A DNA stretch of 64,000 nt from Symbiodinium microadriaticum (Eukaryota > Sar > Dinophyceae > Suessiales > Symbiodiniaceae), in NCBI GenBank assembly GCA_001939145.1, contig LSRX01000807.1, positions 141,201 to 205,200 of the forward strand, written 5' to 3'. The position numbers and the translations under genes are program-made. Positions 27,001 to 40,001 of this stretch are shown here, one piece after another. The notes beneath the pieces are model-generated. The model searched no databases. It was not told the origin of the DNA and saw nothing but the letters and a program-made list of their open reading frames with translations. Within the stretch, counting starts at the first letter, position 1; each line of letters begins with the position of its first letter.

Positions 27001-30000
27001 TTTTTTTGGTTTGGGGTTTAGGGTTTTGGGGGGGTTTAGGGTTTAGGGTAGTGGTAATAGGTTTAGGGTTAATTCTTGCAGTATGGGCCTGCATTGGCCC
27101 CTGCAGCTCCAGAAAAGCTCATGTTTTCCTCTCTGGCCCTAAACTACATTGAGAAGCTGCTTGTATAAACCCTGAACGCCAAGACTTTTTGTTGAACCGG
27201 CGGGCAACCCACCTGAGTCGTAGCAAATCCGAGACACGCCCCGGAGGCCCGCTTGCAACCTTGTTGCTGCTTCTTGTAGGTCAGAGCCAGAGACGCCATA
27301 CGTGTATGTCTATTTATTTGTATATATATATATACACACATGTATATATATATATATATATATATGTGTATGTGTGCGTGTGTGTGTGCTCAAACTGTGT
27401 ATTTATGGAGAAAGAGGAACAGAGTTATGACGTACCCCCCATCTCGATCGCACACTTGGTCTCCCAGGCTTGGCCAGGGCGCAGTGGGGCGCCTCGAAAG
27501 CACAGCGGATGGCATGAGAACGAGTTCGAGTTTTGGGATTTAGGGTTGAAGCCGCAAACCCTAAACCCTACGGCACTTATCACGTGCACATCTCAAAACC
27601 TTTAAAAATAGGCAACGAGGAGACCTTACGAGGGGATCCAAGCTTAGGGTTACATAAGGCGTTCAGCGGGTTGTCTAGGCTTGAGACATTTAGCTTGTAT
27701 CATATTGGTTCTCCGGGTTCACATCAACAAGTCCCGAGACCTGGGCCCCCCCGCTAGCATGGACAGACTCTACAGGTTTTGGGTTTAGGGTTCATGGGCT
27801 TTGGGTTTGGGGCTTAGGCTTTAGGGTTTAGGGTTCATTGGTTGTGGGCCAAGGCAACTCAGCAAGCACGTCTTGCATCGTTCTGAATGCTGAGGACCAA
27901 ACATTGCGTATCACATTCAACACATAACGGTATGAGCATCACCGGCAACAAAGAACAGTGACATCACACCAACACCCTACCCCCTCAACTGCAGCCCAAA
28001 CGAGCACAAAACCACGGTCCTAAAGCCCAATACAGAGTCGTACAGGGTCCCCACAACACCGTAAAGATACAATCCCGGTAAAGCCCCTAGGTTGGGCTTA
28101 GGGCTTCGGAAACAGAACCCCCCCAAAAACCCTCTTGAATGCTCAGCAGAAAGCCGTATCTAGGGTTCAGAGCCCTCTTCTCTTCCAGGTACATGGTCCG
28201 AGGAGACACGAAAATGCGCGCAGATCGGTGTCAACTTCTTTTCTGCCCCCCTGCTTGAAAAGCCTCCTTGTCTTGGCTGTGGTGGGCTCTGCATCTGGAG
28301 GTATATCAATTTTAATATAATATAATATTTTATAATATAATATTATATATATATATAATATTATCTTATATTATAGTGCGGGGTTTGCCATGCCAAACTC
28401 CGAATTCTTCAGATCAAGGGGCCAGAGGATGCGCCGGAAAGGCGTAGATGGCAAACCCTGCTGCATTCACACTGGCTCAAGCCGCTCATCAACTTGCCGT
28501 TCTAGGTCCGCGTAGCTTCGGGTTTCGTGCAGAGAATCCAGACCTTCCACCAGATGCTGCAAGTCAGAATGCTCTCCGGTGCCGAAATCAACATACCTGT
28601 CGAGGAGATACAAGACGTGCGGGCCTTTTGAAGCGGCACCTGCACCAGCTGCATGGATTCCCTCTGGGATTTAGGCAGCGGATCCTTCTTCATGATACGT
28701 GCTTGCAGGATGCTGAGAAACTGGACTCTACAATGGACCTGCAGATCGTTCTTCTGGACTTCGCGGAGGATTCTCATCAAGATGTGGAAGACCTCGTAGC
28801 TTCTGCTCGGGAAGGCTCCCTGTCCAAGGTTCGATCCATGCTGCTGCAGCCGCAAGATCCAGACCTGCACAGCTCGCAGGGCTACACAGCCTTGATGGCA
28901 GCATTTGACGGAGGTCAAGTGGAAATCGTCCGCTTGCTGCTGGAGGCCGCAGCCGACGTGGATTTGGCGCACCCCCAATTCGCCTGTCGAGCTTTGATGG
29001 TGGCATCTTTCAGACATCACATCGAAATCGTGAAGGTGTTGCTGGAAGCCCGCACCGACACGAATGTAGAAGACAGTATCGGCCGCACAGCTTTGATGAT
29101 AGCATCTGACGCAGGTCATGTCGAAGTCGTGAGCTTACTTACTGCTGCAGGCCGGCGCCGACAGGGATGTTGCAGACACCGTCGGTTGCACAGCTGTGAT
29201 GGTAGCATCTGATGCTGGCCATGTCGACATCGTTGGTTTGCTGTTGAAGGCCGGAACCAACAAGGATGTGGTAGACAACCACGGCCGCCCAGCTTTGACG
29301 CGGGCATCTTCCAGGCGTCACGCCGAAATCGTGAATGTGCTGCTGCAGGCTCTTGCAGACACGAATCTGGAAGCCAACGACGGCACCACGGCTTTGATGG
29401 CGGCAATTTGAGGTAGGTACAGTAAGTAGGTCACATCGAAATCGCCCGCTTGCTTCTGGAGGCCGGCGCCGACAAGGACCTGGCAAACAGCAGCGGCAGG
29501 ACCGCTTTGATGGAGGCGTCTTTCCGAGGTCGGGCATCGTGAGCTTGCTTCTGGAGGCTTGCTCTGACAAGGACGTTGTAGATAACAGCCGGCGCACGTC
29601 TTTGATGATGGCTTCCGACACACTTCGAGCGGCCAACTATGGCTGGCTGGCATGGGGCGAACTCGCAGTAGTAGCACCAACAAGAGCACAAGCGGCTGAA
29701 CTGGAGCAAGAGTTTAGGGCTGGGATGGATCATGCCAAAGTCGAGAGCCTGCTGCTGCAGGCCGGCACCAACAAGGATGCGGCAGACAACTCCGGCGGCA
29801 CGGCATTGATGAAAGCATCTTTCAGACGTCACATCGAAGTCGTGAACGTGCTGCTCGACGCCCATGCCGACAAGGATGTGGCAGACTTCAACGACCGCAC
29901 TGCTTTGATGATGGCATCTGCCGCAATGACGTCATGTCGAAATCGTGCAGTTGTTGCTGCAGGCCGGCCCAAATAAGAATGCCGCAGACGACAGCGGCAG

Positions 30001-33000
30001 CTTTAATGATAGCCGCTTCCGGACGTCGCGCGGAAATCGTGAACATGTTGCTCCAGGCCCGCGCCGACAAGGACTTAGGAGACAACGGTGGCAGGACCGC
30101 TTTGATGATGGCGTCCGCTGCAGGTTATGTTGAAGTGATCAGCTTGCTCCTGCAAGCCGGCTCCGACAAGGATGTGGCAACCGACAAAGGCGGCACGGCG
30201 TTGATGATGGCAGTTGATGCCGGCGACCCGGATGCTGTGAGATTACTGTCGGCTGTCGGCGGGCACAGCACTTGACAAGGAATGTTTGAATACCTGCATC
30301 CCGTGATCAGTCAAGTGGTATCGGGAGGTACCGCTTTGCGGCATCATGAACCGATGATTTTCGCAGAGATCCATGCTTGAAAAGACTCCCAGCTCCCAGA
30401 ATCCCATGAGCAAACAACTCCTAAACCTCCAGCATTAAACTCTGCAGCACCCAGCCACACCCCTGAGGACTCGAACTCTAAGAAACCCGATGCTCGTCGA
30501 TGATGGAAAAGAAGGCCTAGCCGCTAGAAAGTAATGTAGGGGCCTAAATAATTACCAGCTTTATTTCGGGGGCTCCTTATTGTAAGTAGAGTATACAATT
30601 GGCCCCAAAACCCTCTTCTAACTATTAAGGTCCCTATATTTCTACTGTCTTTTTTCGGGTGGGAGGTCCTGATAGCCCTTTGTAGGTGAGTCGATGTTCT
30701 TGCCAGTTCTTGTTCATACCGAGGCTTGGAAAATCGCAGCTCCTTATTGGGAGGGTTGCTATTATAAGAAGGATCCGCTTTAGGGTTCGCTCTATTCCGA
30801 GTCTCCCATATCATCTTTTTCAGCATCCCTACAAAGTGATCGTGATGCACTCTTTGGGCATGACATGGCATGATGGTGATAGCCCCGGCCTGATTCTGAT
30901 AGGAGGGGGTCACACGAGCTTTGGTGACTTGTTTCCTGTCGGTTCGGGCTTCAGCATTCAGGACATCACAGAGGCAGGCTTTGTTCGCATGCATGTTTAG
31001 TGGATGATTTGCAAGTCATGACCCTGCTGAGTGGACACCAGACCTAGTAAAGACATTCCGGGACGCTACAACCCGAAGCATTAAGCCCAAAAGTTCCCTT
31101 CACAGAGAGTGCGGCTCTTAGTAATTCGGAGTTTGGCAGTTTTGTGTGTGTGTTTTTTTTGCGAGCTGGGCGGGAGCGTCAGGTGGAACTTGATGATTCA
31201 TCCGGAACATGAAGCCTAGCATCAACTTAAGTTCAAACTAGGATAGCAACATGAGGTGTAGTCGTCGTGACTTAAATAGAATATACATGGAAGCGGTCAC
31301 GATGGCACCAGGCGTGGTTTCAATGATGCCGCCATAATCGTGGTATTGGTAATCTTCAGAGTCCCCGCAACCCTAAACCCCTAAACCCTAAACCTCCTGC
31401 TATGCATGCTGTTGCTTCGCCAATGTGTGTTCGTCGTACCAGGAACCTCGCCAAGGTAAGTCCGAGAGTGAGTGCTGAAACCCTAAACCGTATCTTCAGA
31501 ATCCCCTCAGGCACCCTGGGTGTGCTTCTACGTCGCCTCATCGCCGATGGCGCGGAGCAGCCATGTTTGCAAAAGGACGCTTCAAGGCTTTTCCGTAACA
31601 ACGCCGATTCCGGGTTGGGGCTGTTGGTGGATCTGGCTGCAGACTATTCTTTACCTGAGCCCTAAACAGCCCACCGTTCTACTTGGAGGTTCATGGCTAG
31701 TTATAAGTATAGTGTTATAAGTCCCCTAATATGGGTTATAACTGTAGTTAACCTATTTTGGACCCCATTTATAACTATCCATGAACCTCCAAGTAGATCT
31801 CCTTAAGATCATGTCCGACTCGCTAGATCCAGGTCGTCTTCAAGCCCTCAACTTGCATGCCCGAGTGCCTTTCATTGAGAAGTAGAACAGAACGTAGAGC
31901 AGAACAGATCGCCGAGATCACAGCGGCGCTGGGCGGGCGCCCACGATCCCACGTCCTACCTTGAAAGGGCAGAACCTGCTCCTTTGTAGGTTTTAGGGTT
32001 TAGGGTTCAGGGATAAACTCGATATTAAGGCTGAGAGTCAGACCCCTCACCGAAAGGTATATAGGTGGTAGCTTCAGGTAAAGTTGAAGCCCAAAGCCTA
32101 AACCCAAATCCCTGACCGCGTGATTATCGCCTCGTCCCGAGAACTTCTCCGAAAGCTGAGGGCACCAACATATCTTAGTAGTCGACTTGGTGACCTGTAG
32201 CCTTTTCTGGATGTCGTTTGGGAGTAGGTTTGAGTTTTTGTGACAAAGTAAAATCCAAGGAATGCTTTAATCACAGCTGAAGGAAGGGTAGTTTGTGTAC
32301 CCCCTGGACAAGAATTGTTAACTCCATCGGGTGTCAGAGGTGGGTGGTGTTTTAGTAGATCCGCGAGCTGTCAAGGTCCATGTTCCAGTCGAACAGCATG
32401 ACCCACCTCGTGCTGGATGAGGCCACCTGCCGCAAGCAGTGCTGAGAGGATCCGTATATATGTGTGTGTTTAGAGTATGTTTATATCTGCTTCATACGGT
32501 TTGTGGCTGTAGATATGGGGCTAGAACGATTAGGACTTAGAAGCAGTGGCACTTGTCCTTTCATCGAGTAGAACTGCACGGAAGAGCTCATGGCAGCTCC
32601 ATTCCGTCGACTCGGTGCAAGACAAATGGGAGTTTCCAAAAATAAGGGGTACCTTATTTGGGGTCCTTATGATGAGGATCCTACTATTTAGGGTACTATG
32701 TTAGGGTCCCCAATTTTCGGAAACCCCCAAATGTCTGAATACGTCTGTAGGCCATTGTAGGCCCGCGAGACTTCCTGACTTGCCGGGGATGCTTTCGAAA
32801 CCTTACTGCTTATGCCCAAAAAACCCAATAAGCCTTAATTCACGAATATACCTTAAATTCTAGGGGCCTTACTATTATGATTTAAGGTATCTCCCTGAAT
32901 TAAGGGGTATTGTGTTCTCTGCGTGCCTAAAGCCCCCTGGAAGTTGGGGCTTCAAACTCGTCATGAGGAGAACGAAGGAGCTACTATTACTCATAACAGA

Positions 33001-36000
33001 AGCATTGCTGACAGGAAAGAAAACAATCATGGCAATACTACTCAGGACAATCGTAGCCGGCAAACCCCCTTTTCAAAACGTACATACTGATAGTAGTAAC
33101 AAAAAATGAAATGAGCAACACTACTGATTCAATACTGACAAGAATGACAACAATATGACACAACAACAAGAATCAGAACAACTATCTGCATTCCTGACAG
33201 GCGCCGCAAAACCCGCCACCATTGGCTTCGAAGAGCCCTTGTGATGTAGACCCTATATATGCTCCGAGGGTGAAGAAGCTAATCAATGCGCCTAGCCGCT
33301 CTGCTAAGGACTATACCTCAAATCACACCCGGTTAACGATCCCTCTGCAGTTGAAGGTATACCGCCGACTTACAGGATAGTAAGCTTTACATCCAGAGCG
33401 TATTCAGAGATCTTTCTACACTGTCAGGTATACGCGATATTGGGCTCGGCGGGCACCCTAAACCCTAAACTCCCTAAACTTCCTAAACCCTAAACCGTAA
33501 ACCCTAAACCCTGCAATGCGGGCTCGTCCTTGCTAAGTGGGAGGGAAAAAACCCCTAAACCCTATCCCAACCCTGCCTCAGGTTCATGAGCGAAGCCTTG
33601 ACATGGACTTTGTCCTGACTTTGCTGCACCACTGTCTGCCCTCCCGGCCACAGCTCAAGGCTCATGGCGCGGAGTTTCCTGGTTACTCTTGGGTTTAGGG
33701 TTTAGGGTTTAGGGTTTCGGTTTGTTTTGAATTCGGGAATCAGCATGGCGTTCGGGGAGCTTTACCTTGGAGATGCATATGTGCAGCTACTTATCGACCA
33801 CTCCAGAGAGGTATTTAAGTGGACCACCGCCAGGTCTTGGCAGCCCAGAGACTCCCAAAAACCCCTTAACTAAGGAAAGTACCCTAGAAATATGATGCTG
33901 GTTCTTAGCTCTGGTTTTTAGGTATATTTCGTAATTAAGCTGTTCTGAAGCCTTCGGGAAGTGTGCTAGCTTCAAGCCGCTAATGCCGGAGCCACACTGA
34001 AGTGTAGGTGCTGCTCATGAGCGCGACCATGGACGTGCAGAGTCTGGCAGCCTGCTCCCATTGATTCTGGTGCGACTTCTGCGTAGGGACTGCTTGCACT
34101 TAGGGCCCTCATGGAGGGGGTGCCTGACTCTAGGACATTTTCAGGTGGGTAGTTATAGGAGCCGTATAGAAGGTCTAGAAGCCTTATAGAAGCCCTATAT
34201 ACCCTAAACTCCTCACCTTGTAGTTCCCTTTGACTGACTACAATTACAACAAACTCCCCTGCGATGAGGAGACTCAGCCGAAGAGGGAACCCTGATTCTT
34301 AAGGACCTCCCAAGTTGAACCTCCTTCCTGAGCAAATTTCTCCTGGGCAGCAAAGCAAAGGCGATGTCAACGTGGAGTTGTTTTTAACTTGTTTCTGACA
34401 TCTCTCTTAGGGCACATTCCGTGGTCCCTACTCGAACGGCGCCCTGAATTTAATGAGGAGCCCAAAACGAGGCTGGAGCCTAAAGAAGAACAGGTTCCCG
34501 ACCGAGTCTCCAAGAAAAGTCTTCTCTACGGCTTCTCAGGCCACGTGAGAACGACGTCTAACGGCCCTCTACTGGGTTCTCGTTATATAAGGGGTTTCAT
34601 TTAAGTTGCCATCATAAGGAAATGTTTTAATATTGTTTACTATAGATCCCTACTATGGGAGCTTAAATCAAAGCCCTTAACAAGAACCCAGTCTACACCA
34701 AAAGGTTTCTGAAGCTCCTACGACTCGCCACAAGCCCTAGATATCCTTGTAGAACTCTGAGAGTTCGAAACTTTAAGATGTCACCCCTTCAGAGACCCGA
34801 AAAGCTTGAAGTTCAGGTTTCAGGAGTTACGTATGCAAGTGGCGTGTTACAGTCCTCAAGACTCGGCTAGGGCTTTGATGGTTCAGGTTTGCTGCGGTGT
34901 TTAGGGGCTCAGCAGCAAAAAAGAAGCAGAAGAGCCCAGCGAATCCGAACAATTTCGAGGCTGGCCTCTTTCAGTCGCCGCCGCCGGTTCTGAAGATACC
35001 AGGGCATCATGGCCTGCAAGAGCGTGGTTAGGTCGAGGCTTTTGGAGTTGGCTCCGTAGTGTCCAATAAAGGTTTGTGGCTTGGGGCTTAAATTCCTGCC
35101 TTGGCAGTTTAAGATCCCTCAACCCTAAACCCCTAAACACTAAAATGTAGGTTTGTACGGTGGCTCCACCGTGGCACCACTTTGGGCCTCTCCATCCGAA
35201 AGCATCTTGGAGATCCTTTGTACTGCAAGCGTGGCGTACTCTCTTGGGCCGTACTGCCCTAACCCTAAACCCCTAAAGCCCTAAACCCAAACTCCTACAC
35301 GACTAAGCCCCAAACACCCCCTGGAAGATGAAGATCCCCGAAAGATGCCGCAGAGACAGACAGAGGCGGACCTTTCCTGTGGATGAGTTCTACCTTGGAG
35401 ACGTCGAGGCGTTCCGGGCGTTTGGGTGACATAAGATAAAGGCTTCGGGGGGTTTCAGGATGTTGGCGTCTATGAAAGTCTAGGGAGAACCCAATCAAAC
35501 CCGATACACTGCTTGCTTGGAGGTTCACGGGTAGTTATAAGTACGGGGGGACTAATATGGGTTATAGCTATAGTTAACCTACTTATAACCCCATTTATAA
35601 CTACCCATGAACCTCCAATTACATCACCCAGTTAAACCCTAAACCCCTAAACCCTAAAGACCAATCCCTTATAGTAGCAATGCGGGCTCGTTCGTCCTTG
35701 CTAAGTGGGAGGGAAAAATCCCTTATAGTAACCCTTACAACCCCATTTATAACGACCCATGAACCCCAAAAAACCCTATAGAACCCTTTAAAGGAACCCT
35801 TTAAGGAACCCCATAAACCCCACATGTATAACGACCCATGGAGCCTCCAAGTAAAGCAAATCGCCACGGAAGTACCGGGCCGCAGGACCTGCTTGGAACG
35901 GTAGCTGCTTGGAGCTCTGGCAAGGGAGGTCGACAAGAGGAGGAGGCACCGTGTTTTGCCTTTTTAAGCACTGCGAGGTTTAGGGTTTAGGGTTCAGGGG

Positions 36001-39000
36001 TTCAGGTAACAGTTACCTTGACAAGGTTGGGAGGGGTGTTTTGAACAATTCGGTTTCTCGGCTTGATGGCAGCTGAATCCTGTGTTGTGAGGGCCGTTCT
36101 TTCCATCGGCTCTCTCCCTTGCGGCTTATGCCCTGATTCATGGGCAAGCTGGGTTTGCGAAAGCCCTTTTTTATGGTTTGCGGCTCATGGCGCCAAGCTG
36201 CCTTAGCTCCTGCCCTCAGCCCTCGCGAGGATAAAAATACCTGGAGGTTTGGATGTTCCGAGTTTCAAGAGTCAAGGGTTCGAGGGGGATCGGGGCCGAA
36301 GGCTTTGGGGGCTTCGGGATTATGAGCTTCGCTCAGCTTTAGGGGCTAAGAGTGGGGTTTAGGGCCGGTGAGGAGGAGGTAGGGCTCAAATCCTCCAAGC
36401 CCGGCTGCTGAAGCCTAGCCGCATGCGATACGTAGGCCCTCTCGAGGTCGAGTTTACGTTTCAGGGAGTTGGGTCTGAGAGGGTAAAGCTTCGATTTAGA
36501 GCTAGGCTTGTGGGGTCTGTGATTTGGAGTCATGGTTTGGCTAGAGTCTTCAGGCTGGGTTTGGGATGCTTTATTCAAGACGTGAGGAAGCCTGGTGGCA
36601 ACATGAACAGCAACGGCCTTAACACCCAATTGATCGATCAAGTCCTCGAATGCGCGAGCATCGGATGGAAACCCATCGTCGTCCTCAAGTTTCAAGAGAG
36701 TCGCCACCCCTAAACCGAGCCAGGCTACGCAAGTGCACTTTGAAGCATCTGACGCAGGCTGACGATGCCGACGGCGCCCAAGCAGGACCAGCATGTCTAT
36801 AAAGGTGTCGGCCGAGCCGGAAACTCTGCAAGGAGGTGTGAACGTGAGGTGTCAAGAGAGGGGACAAGCGCAAAGTATTATAGCAAGGGGCTCCAGGGAA
36901 TAGTCATCGTAATGATTCAGGCTTCTACATTAGATTTAGATTAAGGTTTTCGGTGCACGACAAGTTTCCCAAATATGTGCAGGAGGACGCCGCAGCAATG
37001 CAGATGCCGGGATCTTATCATGTCTAGAAACGGCCTACCTGGAGGTTCAGGCGACATTGTAAGTAGTTTGTTAGATAGAATCTCGTTTCTTGGCTCCTTA
37101 CGGTTATGTCGACACCGAGCGCTCTGAGTGTCATTCTTTGTTGCACATTCTGACTCTCATCTCTGCCATGACTCTTCTTCTTTCTCTTCCCCCGTCCCCA
37201 TGCCGCATACCTCTCAACCTCAAACAAAGAAGACTCTGAAGTGCTTCGTGCCCAAAAACCCTATACCCCAAGTCCCCCTAAATGTAGTACATCGAAGCAG
37301 AACACGCGATGCCGCCTGGTGCTCACAGGCCTTGCGGCCTCCCAGCTCCATTGACTACGACTTGGTCTGTGGCTCATCTCATCCCTTCCGCTCTCCTGTA
37401 GGGATCTTTTTGAGCGGGAGGACTTCCTTTATTTAGGGTTTGCTGAAAAGGGTTTAGGGTTTAGGGTTATTTAACTCTATTATTAAGGATCCCAAGGCCC
37501 TATTCTAATTATGAAGGCCCCTATTGCCACAAGTTTGCTGGCTACTGGTAGCTCACCGTCGACACTGGCACTGCTCAGATTCCTCGCCCGGTCCGCCAAG
37601 TCGTAAGACTCGAAACCTTAAAGCCCTAAACCCTACAAGGCCCAAGGTGTATAGTAGCCCCGTATAGAAGCCTGAAAGGAACCAGGAGCCCTAAACCCAA
37701 CTAGACCTGACGCGGGGTGGGAGAAGAACCTAGACGCCTGTAGCAGCCCCCCCCTTTTTATAGAACAAAAGGGAACCCTAATGCCTAATACTACCAAACC
37801 CTAAACCCGAAACCCTAAACCCTAGTACTACCTAGGACCTAAACCCGGAAAGGAGCCCCAAATCCTCTGAGGCAACTTCATCCTCTCACTGGTCTCCGGA
37901 AGCCTGACCTCCGAGGCTCCTAGCAGAGCTCCTAGCATTTCTTTAACGGGTTTAGGGTCTCAGGTCTAGGGTTTAGGGAATTCCTTCCGAAACAGCTTTG
38001 CTTGCTTATCTTCGTATAGCAGAAGCCGGAGAGGTTGGAAGATTGCAGTAGAATCCTCATGCACTTGAGGTAAAGAACCAGAAAGAAACCTGGGCACAAA
38101 AGTCATCCTTAGTCCATGTTTTTCAAATTTCTGGGGCTCACTGCAAGCGGCTCTGGGGATTTCAGGGCAGAGGCTCACCCTCAGCGGTTCTGGGTGGGGC
38201 TTTGGGGTTAGCAATGATTGTGTCTGTTTGGAGTTTGTTGCAGTTTAGGGGCCGAAGGGGTGGTAGAGAGATCAGCTGCAGTCAAAGGAAGTCATAGAAG
38301 TTTGGTGATAGTACATCATGCAGGGGTTTGACCGCTACAGGTGCTTGGTGTTGTGAGCGTAGGTGCCTCGCATCCGCTGTCTACAGCCCTTCAAGCTCTC
38401 AGCACCAACTCCCAAAACATGCACTTAACCCGGCAATCCAAAACCACCTTCTCCCGGCAGGGCCTTCCTAACCTAAGGGGGCACATGCCGACAGAAAAAC
38501 AGAACTTTCCCAAAAAGGCACAACCCAAAAGGCTGCTCCCGGATCGTAGGCCACGAAGCAGTGGCCACTGGAGGGCTCCATCTTGGTGTTCATGCCCGGT
38601 GCGGGAGAGATCTCACGCGGCATGGCGGCATTGGGAGCACTGGTGAGGAAGGGTTCCGTGTCTATCGCTGGGTGGCACTTTGGGAAACTTTAGATTCTCT
38701 CTTACGCATGGTTCTTAGAGAGGTACCTCTTCATAACTGCTTTTCAGGGCCCCGAAACTACAACCCAGGTTGTAAGCTTTGTGGATTTAGAGCTGAAAAC
38801 GAACCAGGCAATTGGACTTACCTGTGGATCGACCCATAGTGCTGGCCATGCTGAGAAGCTTGGGGTAGACCATGGTCCAGCATGTCCGAAGCGGGTCGTC
38901 GTTAGTGCGAGCCAGGATAGGACTTGGAGTGGGACTTCCCACTCCTGCCCTAAACCCTAAACCCTACTTGCACAACGACGCCTACTGCCTATCCAAGTGT

Positions 39001-39025
39001 CTAGGCGCTCTCCTACCTCTGCTCC

Positions 39026-39059
<34 letters not shown>

Positions 39060-39965
39060 CGACAACTACGATAAAGAACGAGGATCTTTCCATTCCTGCA
39101 ACTAGTGCTTGCGGATCTTGTAGTTTAGCACGCCTGTCTCGTTGCTGGTCCATAGATCAACTCAATTTCCCCGATGCTGTTAGTGTCTTATGTTTGGAAG
39201 AAGGGGTTTGAGTTTGAAGTGCATGTAGCCCGGCAGCTGAGGTTTGATCGCTCAGCTGGAGCGACTTGGATGGATTGCTTAGATTCGGGATTGATCACTG
39301 AAGGCTTTCGCGAGTGAGTGCATTTCAAGACTTCTTAGGAATCTCAGTAGATCTGATTGTGTGTGTGTGTGTTGCGTGCTTTCTGTGTCAACTTCTTGAT
39401 TGGGAGAGGGGACCCCATGCTTCAAGCAAGCTCCGCAGACTTTGTATAGTATGGACACTGAGGCTCAACCTAAGTTTTCTACTCTTAAACCCTTCGAATG
39501 AATCCTATTGCCTGGGGCGAAGACTCGCTAGTACTGCCGGCAGACGGTCTACCCTAAACCTAAAACAGAGCATGGACCGGTCCAACGCCCGGCTTATCTT
39601 CAACGTTGAGTTAAGCCTCACCCGAGCAAATCACTCAGCAAGGCCAGACCGGGAAAAACTGGAAACCTGGAAGATCCCAAAAGTACAAAACCTACACAAC
39701 CCTCTGTGCGAATCAATTTCACATAAGATCTCTAGACAAACACCCCAAGCCCGAAGATCCACATTCTTCCCTAAACCCTAGACCTTGGTGATAATTAGGG
39801 CTTTGGGCTGATAGGGGTTAAGGGGGTTTAGGGTTTAGGGGGTTTGATAACAATCTCCTCATGTAAATAGACCCATTTATTTGGGTTTAAGGATCATATT
39901 TCATTGTATTGTATGTACATATATATATATATTTCTATATGTATATATGTATATGTATGTATGTG

Positions 39966-40001
<36 letters not shown>
